A stretch of DNA of 64,000 bases from Spirosoma agri (lineage in GTDB: Bacteria > Bacteroidota > Bacteroidia > Cytophagales > Spirosomataceae): NCBI RefSeq assembly GCF_010747415.1, contig NZ_JAAGNZ010000004.1, forward strand, positions 1 to 64,000. Reading direction: 5' to 3'. This document shows, piece by piece, positions 1 through 8,600 of the stretch (the first letter of the stretch is position 1; each line of letters begins with the position of its first letter). A model generated the notes under the pieces. It was not told the origin of the DNA, did not search any database, and saw nothing but the letters and a program-made list of their open reading frames with translations. Made by a program: the position numbers and the translations under genes.

Positions 1-3000
1 GGCCACCGACGAACAGCCATTGGCCGAGAGGACCGTTACTGAATACATCCCAGCACTGCTCACCGTGGCCTGATTCGTGTTACCGATCTGGCTTGCCCCA
101 TTGCTGAACTGATAGCTCAACCCGTTGGGACTGGCCGTTAAGGTCACACTCGTTACCGAGCAGGTTAGACTGCCGCTGCTCACCAGACTCGCTACCGGAG
201 CCGTTTGATCCTGACCTACACTTACACTGGCCACCGACGAACAGCCGTTGGCTGACACCACCGTTACCGAATAAGTACCGGACGAACTGACCGTCCGAAC
301 GGCGTTGGTTGACTTATCGTCCCAGACGTAGCTACTGCCCCCGCTGGCTGTCAGGCTCACCGTCGGGCTGGCACAGGTCAATGTTGGATTCGTTGGGCTG
401 ATGCTGGCTGTCACGGTTGCATTCAGCGTGACGCTGACTGACAACGTTTTGGTACAGCCATTCGCCTTGTCAGTGGCCGCAACATACAGCGTCGTACTGC
501 TGCCGGGAGCCAGATTAGTGGCCGTGAACGTATTACTGCCCTGGTCATAGGTGCCCGCCGACTGGGTTAGTGCCGGATCGGTATACCAGGTTGTGCCCAC
601 CGAAAACTGACTGCTGTTACCGCCCAGTTGCAGGGCCGGATTGATGGTGTTGCCGCAACTGCTGACGGGTCCCGCGATCACATCGTTATTGACCACGTTG
701 GTAAAAGGATTGCCTTGGGGATAGCTGAGGAGGCCGTTGTTGGTCAGCGTACCGGTGCTACTGTGGGTTCGGGTGGTGTTGACGGTGAACAGGCCCGCAT
801 TGGTGAAACTGTTGCTGTTGCTGATCGGAGCAGCGACCGTTAACGTGGCGCAGGCGCTGTTGGAAAAAGTACCCGCATTACTGATGCCATTGCCCCCGAT
901 GCTACCCAACGTGCCTATAGCGACTGTACCGGCATTAGTGAAGGTGGCCATCCCATTATTGGTAATACCGTCCTGACCGGACGCCGTCTGGTCGATTTGG
1001 ATGAGCCCCCCGGCCTGGTTGGTAAACACAGCCGCTGCGGTCCCCTCCCCATTGCCATTCCGCATACCCCGTTCACCTAGGGCCACGCGGTTACCCATAC
1101 GGATCTGGCCCGCATTAGTAAAATTACCTCTGTTCGTCAGACCGCGATTTACCCGGTCGATCTGGATTTCGGCACCGGCGCTGTTGACGAATGAGGTGCC
1201 ATCGACGAGAATACCCGCAGCACCCGTGTAGGCAATCGTTCCGATGCCGATTTTTCCGTCATTCCGGAACGCCCCGCCGGTGTTCCAGATGCCATTGCCA
1301 AATGCCCGGTCAGCCCTGATCTCACCGGTGGCCGTATTGGTAAACGCCCTATTATTGGCGATACAGTCCTGCGCTGACAGCGCTACGTTACCAATGGTCA
1401 ATCTCGACGCATTGACGAAGTTGGCTTCATTTATTAGCCCTCTGGCAGCAGTCCGGTTGATGGTGATATCTCCCCCCGGATTGTTAGTAACGGTTCCCCC
1501 GTCCACTCGAAGGCCAAAACTGCCCACGTCCGCAGTGCCGCCAATCGTGATGGCCCCGGTATTGGTAAACGTTCCCGATGAGTTTAGCAATGCCGAAGCC
1601 GTAGACCGGTCGATGCTGATCTGCCCCCCGGCGTTGTTGGCTATGCCACGATTCCAGAAGCCGATCTGACCAAGGGCGGCTGTGTTGCCCAGCACCAGCT
1701 GACCCGCGTTTTGCACCGTTCCCCGGTTGCTGAACGCCACTGTATTCCCATCCAGACTCTTTGCGTTGTTGATGGTCAGGGTACCCGCAGCCGTGATGCT
1801 CAGCGAGGCCCCGCTTTGCACCTCGACCGATTTGGCCGTTGCCGCGGTGCTCAGCACAGGCTGATTGGCCGGTGCCGAGGGAATGACCACGTCATCGGTG
1901 GCGGTGGGCACCGCGCCCGAGGCCCAGTTACCGGCCGTATTCCAGTCGGTACTTAAGCAACCTGTCCAGATGGGACCCGTTAAGCCTGCCCCACAAGCGA
2001 GCGGGTTAACCGTCAGCGTGACGCTGGCCGTACCCGAGCAACCCGCCGTGGTGGTACCTGTTACCGAGTAAAGCCCGGCCGCGCTGACGACTATACTGGT
2101 TGAAGTAGCCCCAGTGCTCCAGGCGTAGGCATCGGCCGGTTGACCTGACCCTCCCGATGCAGTGAGGGTAGCACTTTGGCCTGAAGTGATGGTCAATGAT
2201 GGGCTAGCCGTAATGACTACGTTAAACGAATTACCCTGCGCTTCGTAAGCGCCCATGTCGATACGCCCCCCATTGAAGAAACGAGCATTACCGGCCAGAT
2301 CGATGCTGCCAACGGTGGTGGCTGGGGTAGCCGGGTCGCCCGCGTTGATGGCTACCGAGCCACATCTCAACTGGGTGGTCGTAGTACTGGCAAACGGTGA
2401 CGTAGTGGTGGTCAGGTTGCCCGTGCCAGGGTTGTAGCCCGTTACCGACGACTCGAACAAGCTGTAGCTGGTGGTGATCAAAGCGCCCTGCTGGTTGGTG
2501 AAGGTACTAGCCCCGCCGTTACCCCACACCACGCAGTTGATCAGGACGGGGCGGCTGGTTCCTTGAAAGGCAACGCTGCTCATCGCCCTGCCGGAACCCG
2601 CCGAGTTGGCCTGAAACGAACAGTTGGTCAGACTGGGATTACTGTTGCCCCCTACGCTGCCATCGTTGAAGATAGCCCCACCCTGACCGGCAGTATTGTT
2701 CTGGAAGGCGCAGTTGATCAGGCTGGGACTACTGTTGCCGTTGGTGAAACCGGCGTTATAGAGGGCCCCGCCCCCATTGGCGGCTGAATTGCCAACAAAC
2801 AGACAGTTACGAATCAGGGGGCTACAGCCGTTGTTAGCGCCATTGCCATTGTTGATCATTCCCCCGCCCGAATCGTCAGGTGAGTTGCTGTTGGCATTAC
2901 CACCGGTAATGAGGAAGCCATCGAGCACCGCCGAGTTGGTCAGGCCGGGGGGGTTATTGACAACGTGGTAGCTGTTATCAGCGGAATTGCCCGCGGTACC

Positions 3001-5277
3001 AATGTCGCCACTGAGTACGGTCATCAGCGGATTACTCAGCACCCGCTGGCTCAGGCTGGTTTCGTTACCCGCAAAGCCGCCGTAAATGGGTATCCCGTTT
3101 TTCATCGAGAAGCTGATTGTGCGGTCGGTGTTGCCCGCCGGGCCGGGCTTATACGTACCAGCAGCTACCCAGACCTGCTCAGCACCGGTGAAGTTAATCT
3201 GGCTTTGCAGATCCCCACTGGCGTCGGCCCAGCTGTTGCCGCTGCCCGTCGCACCCGCCCGGACGTAGCGGATGGGCGTAGCGGACACTACGCGTAGGAC
3301 GTAGGCCGCACTCACCCCCGAACAACTGGTGGCATTCGTAGCTTTAACGGTAATCGAAAAACTGCCCAACTGAGTAGGTGTGCCACTCAGCGTGCCATTG
3401 GACGCCAGACTTAGTCCAGCGGGTAAACTACCGCTGGCCAGACTGTAGCTGTAGGAACGGTCCGGCGATCCGGCAGTGCCGCCCGATGCCGTAAAGGTCT
3501 GGCTGAAGGCTACACCTAGCGTCGCCGTGCTCACGATGGGGACGGTGATGGTAAGTCCTCCGGCGGCCTGATACTCGTAGGCACCCATATCAACCCGGTC
3601 TCCGAAGATGCGGGGATTACCCGCCAGATCAGTCGTAACCCCTACTAAACCAGTAGCCGAGTTCAGCCCCGCGTTGACAGCCGGGCTACAGGCGAAGAGA
3701 GCTGGATCGCTGGCGCTGGCGAAGGGCGAGACGGTGGCGGTACGATTACCCGTACTTCCCGAATAGCCAGTCACGGAGGCATCAAATAAACTATACGTGG
3801 CTGAGATCGTCGTTGAATTATTGTAAAACGTGTTGGCTCCGCCATTGCCAACCAGTATACAGTTGATCAGGGTGGATGTAGATACAGAATTATTGCCATA
3901 CCCAAAGCCATATAGCACTCCCCCGCCGTTAGCTGCTGTATTAGCTCGAAAGGTACAGTTGGTCAGCACCAGGTTGATTTCACCCTCGTATCTGGTAAAG
4001 TTGTAGATGGCACCGCCGGAGGGAGCGATATTGGATTGGAACAAACAGTTCGTCAGCTTAGGACTACTCATGTTACCCCCGCGAACACGACCCGTTAGGT
4101 TGAAAATGGCCCCACCACCGCTAACCGCCGAATTAGACTGAAACGAACAGTTACGAATGAGTGGGCTGCTGTTACCATTAAAATCCCCATAGTTGACAAT
4201 GGCTCCTCCGCTATTGTTGGCATCAAAATACTCATCGTTGCTAGCGGCACCTCTGCTGTCTGCACGGTTGGATTTAAACGAACAGTTGGTCAGCGTCGGG
4301 CTGCTGTTACCTCCATCGCTTTTTCCATCGTTGTAAATTGCCCCGCCGGAGGCAGCACTGTTGTCCTGAAACGAGCAGTTCGTCAATTCGGGGTTACTCG
4401 TACGGTTAGAAGAACCATTGTTATAGATAGCCCCGCCGGAGATGGTCGCTGAATTGGCCTGAAAAAGACAGTCCGTCAGTTTGGGCTGGATGGCGGAATC
4501 AGATCCTCCAACGTTATAGATTGCCCCACCGTTGGAAGCGGTATTTGCCCGAAAGACACAGTTGGTTAGTACAGAGCCGCTCGCTCCCGAGATACCGCCG
4601 TTGTAGATAGCCCCACCGGAAACAGCCGAATTAGCCGTAAACAAACAATTGCTGATTTGTGGGCTGCTGGGCGGACCGGAACTTGGGTTTGCGAACGATG
4701 ACTGGCCAACATTACACATTCCCCCCCCAATATTCTGTGGCTCCTGAACTGGCCCTGGTTCGTTGGCATTGCCACCCGTAATGACAAAGCCATCCAGCAC
4801 CGTGATGCTGGTTACTCCAAGGCGATTCAGAATGACGTGAAAACTGTTGTCATCCGGATAGCCTACTTCGCCAATATCACCGGAAAGAATGGTGGTCGAG
4901 GGGGTGGTCAGGTTAATGGCTGGGCGGGCACTCAGCGCCGTTTCGTTGCCGGCAAAGCCTCCGTACATGCTCACACCATTCTTCATAGCAAAGCTGATGG
5001 TCCGGTCGGCGTTGTCGTTACCACCGGGTTTATACGTACCGGCTGCCACCCAGACCTGCTGACCACTGCTGCTGGCCGTTATCATGGCCTGCAAGTTGCC
5101 ACTGGCATTGGCCCAACTGCTGCCACTACCGTTCCCGGTAGCTGCTGGTTTAACGTAGCGAACGGCCGGGGTCGCGTTCGACTGGGCCTGAGCCAGCAGA
5201 CTAGCGCCTGACAGCAGCCCGAGCAAACAGAGAGCCCGCACCAGAAAACGGATAGAAGAAGGTAAAGAACGTGTCAT
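1..5277 (-). CDS. Giant secreted surface protein, beta-helix and Ig-like modules (C-terminus beyond window)
   Basis: An open frame runs without a stop from an ATG at 5277 to the window edge, at least 1759 residues, so the gene is partial. Residues 1-30 form a signal peptide ending LLAQAQ. The modules in order are: a right-handed beta-helix with many copies of 'NC.F..N.A..GGAI.N' (about 38-560); a putative-Ig (He_PIG-like) domain (about 570-655); a second beta-helix beginning IRYVRAGATG (about 670-1000); a PKD-like domain (about 1020-1100); a segment opening with GNWASGAVPTATDDVVIP and followed by 'FTNAG.I.IG' repeats (about 1105-1520); and Ig-like repeats of the type 'GTYSVTVVSANGCSSVA' up to the edge. 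This is the architecture of Bacteroidota cell-surface adhesins, usually exported by the type IX system. The C-terminal sorting domain would lie outside the window, so export is inferred from the downstream-oriented paralogue at 5688. The ligand is unknown. Confidence 0.88.
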   Translation of the reverse strand, partial: MTRSLPSSIRFLVRALCLLGLLSGASLLAQAQSNATPAVRYVKPAATGNGSGSSWANASGNLQAMITASSSGQQVWVAAGTYKPGGNDNADRTISFAMKNGVSMYGGFAGNETALSARPAINLTTPSTTILSGDIGEVGYPDDNSFHVILNRLGVTSITVLDGFVITGGNANEPGPVQEPQNIGGGMCNVGQSSFANPSSGPPSSPQISNCLFTANSAVSGGAIYNGGISGASGSVLTNCVFRANTASNGGAIYNVGGSDSAIQPKLTDCLFQANSATISGGAIYNNGSSNRTSNPELTNCSFQDNSAASGGAIYNDGKSDGGNSSPTLTNCSFKSNRADSRGAASNDEYFDANNSGGAIVNYGDFNGNSSPLIRNCSFQSNSAVSGGGAIFNLTGRVRGGNMSSPKLTNCLFQSNIAPSGGAIYNFTRYEGEINLVLTNCTFRANTAANGGGVLYGFGYGNNSVSTSTLINCILVGNGGANTFYNNSTTISATYSLFDASVTGYSGSTGNRTATVSPFASASDPALFACSPAVNAGLNSATGLVGVTTDLAGNPRIFGDRVDMGAYEYQAAGGLTITVPIVSTATLGVAFSQTFTASGGTAGSPDRSYSYSLASGSLPAGLSLASNGTLSGTPTQLGSFSITVKATNATSCSGVSAAYVLRVVSATPIRYVRAGATGSGNSWADASGDLQSQINFTGAEQVWVAAGTYKPGPAGNTDRTISFSMKNGIPIYGGFAGNETSLSQRVLSNPLMTVLSGDIGTAGNSADNSYHVVNNPPGLTNSAVLDGFLITGGNANSNSPDDSGGGMINNGNGANNGCSPLIRNCLFVGNSAANGGGALYNAGFTNGNSSPSLINCAFQNNTAGQGGAIFNDGSVGGNSNPSLTNCSFQANSAGSGRAMSSVAFQGTSRPVLINCVVWGNGGASTFTNQQGALITTSYSLFESSVTGYNPGTGNLTTTTSPFASTTTTQLRCGSVAINAGDPATPATTVGSIDLAGNARFFNGGRIDMGAYEAQGNSFNVVITASPSLTITSGQSATLTASGGSGQPADAYAWSTGATSTSIVVSAAGLYSVTGTTTAGCSGTASVTLTVNPLACGAGLTGPIWTGCLSTDWNTAGNWASGAVPTATDDVVIPSAPANQPVLSTAATAKSVEVQSGASLSITAAGTLTINNAKSLDGNTVAFSNRGTVQNAGQLVLGNTAALGQIGFWNRGIANNAGGQISIDRSTASALLNSSGTFTNTGAITIGGTADVGSFGLRVDGGTVTNNPGGDITINRTAARGLINEANFVNASRLTIGNVALSAQDCIANNRAFTNTATGEIRADRAFGNGIWNTGGAFRNDGKIGIGTIAYTGAAGILVDGTSFVNSAGAEIQIDRVNRGLTNRGNFTNAGQIRMGNRVALGERGMRNGNGEGTAAAVFTNQAGGLIQIDQTASGQDGITNNGMATFTNAGTVAIGTLGSIGGNGISNAGTFSNSACATLTVAAPISNSNSFTNAGLFTVNTTRTHSSTGTLTNNGLLSYPQGNPFTNVVNNDVIAGPVSSCGNTINPALQLGGNSSQFSVGTTWYTDPALTQSAGTYDQGSNTFTATNLAPGSSTTLYVAATDKANGCTKTLSVSVTLNATVTASISPTNPTLTCASPTVSLTASGGSSYVWDDKSTNAVRTVSSSGTYSVTVVSANGCSSVASVSVGQDQTAPVASLVSSGSLTCSVTSVTLTASPNGLSYQFSNGASQIGNTNQATVSSAGMYSVTVLSANGCSSVA

Positions 5278-5369
5278 AGGATACTTTTAAAATCGTTGTT
5301 TACGGAGAAAAGACGTTGATTTATGAAAAATGGCGGACGACTCGCGCAGCGCCGGAAACCAGCCAGCCG

Positions 5370-5585
5370 CTACTCATCCCTCGCCCGAACACAGAGATTC
5401 CGCAACCAATCCCGATTTAAAGAGATATCCTGGACGGCCTGGGTATCGTTGGTAAGCGACAGACAGGTCTGGTAAACCTTGCCCAGATAGCGCTGGTAGA
5501 GTAATTCAAAGTCGTGATCGGCGGGAGTCGTCGGCAAAGGGTGGCCGAGCGGCTCGTCGGCGGGGGTCTGTTTTTTCATCGTCAT
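5370..5585 (-). pseudogene. ECF sigma-factor fragment (region 2 only)
   Basis: The 71-codon frame contains FELLYQRYLGKVYQTCLSLT and then NDTQAVQDI. This resembles sigma region 2.1-2.2 at the start of Bacteroidota ECF sigma factors. The similarity then breaks off, and the frame ends after an unrelated basic tail. Regions 2.3-2.4 and the whole of region 4 are missing, so it cannot be a working sigma factor. It sits between two paralogous surface-protein genes on the same strand, which suggests it is a remnant left by the duplication or rearrangement. It could also be a short unrelated protein. Identification is by eye from about 25 residues. Confidence 0.45.
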
Positions 5586-5620
5586 TCAGTAAGGGTGTAA
5601 TCGGCTACTGGGTGAGTCTA

Positions 5621-5670
5621 ATCCCTTCGACAGGGCGGCATCGGTTGAGGATGGGCCCTGTCGAAGGGAT
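5621..5670 (-). terminator. Perfect 16-bp inverted repeat after the 1741-aa surface protein gene
   Basis: Arms 5621-5636 and 5655-5670 are perfect complements (ATCCCTTCGACAGGGC) around an 18-base loop. The repeat lies 18 bases past the stop of the upstream minus-strand gene. No long T-run follows, so it may be a Rho-independent terminator of the weak Bacteroidota kind or a dispersed palindromic repeat. Confidence 0.5.
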
Positions 5671-5687
5671 GGAGGCATGCGAACCAG

Positions 5688-8600
5688 CTAGAAGCGTAGG
5701 AGTTTGACGTGTTGCTGCTGGGTGGGCGTGCTCACGCGTAAAAGCAGAACCCCGTTGCTGGCACCCAGCGATAGACTCACCCGTTCCACGGCACCCGCCT
5801 GATCGATTCGTTGCGTATGGACCGACTTGCCTTGCCCATCCACTACGTTGAGCTGCACCGGTTGACCCGCTGCTCCGTTGATCTCTACCTCGGCGGAGTT
5901 ACCGGCTACGGGGTTACCCAACACCCGAACGGTTAGACGCGCACCCGCTTCACCACTGCCTATTCGGGCCGATGGCGTACACACAGCCAGCCAGTTGTAG
6001 CGATACGTACTCACGGTGGCTCCCTGCTGGGCGCTCAGGGTGATGGTCGGGTTGTCGGTGTATAGGTTCAGACTATACGGACCCGGATTGGTAGTAGCCA
6101 CCAGCTCGTTGACCACCGAGAAACTGATGGGTGCTGCGCTTACCCCGGCGTACTGGGGGGTGAAGGTCAACCGCCGTTCGCCCGCACTGAGCACCTGACA
6201 GCTCACCGTCGAGACCCCCACGATGGCGAAACCTGTCGGTGGAGTCACTGGCATCGGGTTCACCGTCAATTGGAAGCTCGTACTCACCTGCAAGCCACCC
6301 GGATCAATCGCCGTTACGTTGACGGTGGATACCCCTGTTTGCGAAGGAGCACCGCTGATGATCGAACCACTCAGACTTAAGCCCGCTGGCAAACCCGACG
6401 CCTGGAAGCTCAACGCCTGTCCATCAGGATCAGAAAAATAAGTGGCGAGTTGTAACTGATAGCCTTGACCTACCAGAATGCTTTGACTAGGAACACCCGT
6501 GGTGGTCGGCGGCTGATTCGGACTCGTGCCACTCTGGCAGGAAGCCAGCCAATTGTAAGCAAAGCGCGCTTCCGCGTTACCCGCCTGCGTAGCGACCAGG
6601 GTGATCACCGGGTTGTCGGTGTAGAGCCGCAGCGCGTAGGGTGCCGGAGCCGTCGTGGGGGCCAGTTCGTTGACCACCGAGAAGCTGATGGGATTACTGT
6701 TCTGCCCCGCGTACTGGGGGGTGAACTGCACCTGGTAGCCACCCTTAGCTTCATCGATCAACTGACAGTTGACCATGCTCACCCCCGTAATGGCAAAGCC
6801 ACCGGGACGAATCTGCACGCTCAGCGGAGTGGACGAGCTGCTGGTGCAACCGTTCAAACTACAGGTGGCTGAGAGGGTATAGTTGCCCGGCTGGGAGAGC
6901 GTGTAGGTGTTGCCGTTAGCCTGCCCTGTTCCACCCAAAGCGGTCCAGTTAATCGTCCCCCCCGGGCAGCCATTGGCCGTGACGGTGATGGGCTGGTTAG
7001 TGGTAGCGGTCGCTGGACTAGCCGCCAGCGTTGGGGCGGTAGGGGCATTCGTCGTGCCGCTGATCGTTGCCTGCGCCATCGCCATACAGCCGTTGGCACT
7101 GGTTACGGTTACGGAATACGTACCGGACGCACTGACCGAAATACTCGACGTGGTTTGGCCCGTGCTCCAGGTGAGGCTGCTGACCGACGTGCTGGCCGTG
7201 AGCGTGGCGGTTGGTAGGCCACAGGTGAGCGTCGCTGTGGTGGGGCTAATGCTCACCGTGGGCTGGCTGTTGTCCTGAGTCACGACTGTACTGGCCGTGT
7301 TGGTGCAACCCGTGGCCGTGTTGGTCACGGTGACCGAGTAGGTTCCGGCGATGTTCACCGTGGCCGTGTTGCTAGTTCCCATCTGAGTGACCCCTGAGCT
7401 AAAGCGGTAACTCAGCTCATCACCCGCGTTGGCCGTTAGTGTCACACTCGTCACCGCACAACTCAGCCCGCCACTGGCCACCAGCGTAGCCGGTGGGACA
7501 TCCTGGGCGGATTCGATGTGTACCGCGTTGCTGGTGCCCGAGCATCCATTACTGCCCGTTGCCGTCACCGAGTAGGTACCCGCTGTATTCACCGTAATAC
7601 TGGGTGTCGTCTGCCCGTTGCTCCATAGCAGGGTCGGGGCGCTGGTATTAGCCGTCAGCGTCAGTGTCGGGCTGGCGCAGGTCAGCGTGCCGCTGGTGGG
7701 AGTAATGTTTACTGACGGGGCGGTCTGATCGCTGCTCACCAGGGCACTGGCCGTGGCTACGCAGCCGTTGCTGCCCATCACCGTCACTGAATACGGGCCA
7801 GCGGTAGTGGCCGTGATGGTGGTCGTTTGCGCACCGGTGTTCCAGCGGAAACTACCCGTACCCACCGCCGTCAGCGTTGCTGATGGGTTAGCGCAGGTCA
7901 AGGTGGCGCTCGATGGACTGATTGATACCGTCGGGGGCGTCTGATCCCCAGTCACGGTGGTGCTGGCTACCGATGAGCAGCCATTACCCGCCAGCACCGT
8001 CACCGAATAAATACCCGCTGTCGTGACCATGGCCTGATTGGTGGTTCCGATGGGCATGGCTCCGTCACTGAACCTATACGATTGCCCCCCGGGGCTGGCC
8101 GTCAGCGTCATGCTGGTCATGGTACAACTCAAGGGCCCACTGCTGGCCAGGCTAGCCGACGGAGCCGCATTGTCCTGGCTGATGGTGATACTGGTGGTGC
8201 TAAAACAGCCCGTGGTAGTGCTGGTCGCCGTCACCGAGTACACCCCGGCCTGGGTCACCGTAGCCCGGTTGCCACTTTGGGAGGCCACGGTGGGACTGAA
8301 GCGGTAGGTGTCCCCGCCCGAGGCCGTCAGCGTCAGGGTGGGCTGGGAGCAAGTGAGCGTGGTCGAGGGGCTGGCTGATAGGGTAGCCGTAACGACAACT
8401 GTATTGCTGGTCACGCTGGTGGTCGTGGTGCTGGTACAGCCGGCCTCGTTGGCCACCCGCACGGTGTAGATGCCCGGGCTGTTCACGCTCCGGGTATCCC
8501 CGGTCCCGGTCAGTACCTGGCCATTTCCGTCGGTAAAGGTGTAGGAACGGCCTCCAGTGGCCGTCAGGGTGACGGTCGTCATCGTGCAGCTCAGAGGGCC

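Noticed and set aside
628..5211. Many plus-strand open frames of 60-141 codons
   Set aside because: They are antisense shadows of the large minus-strand surface-protein gene and show only its mirrored Ala/Val/Pro-rich codons.
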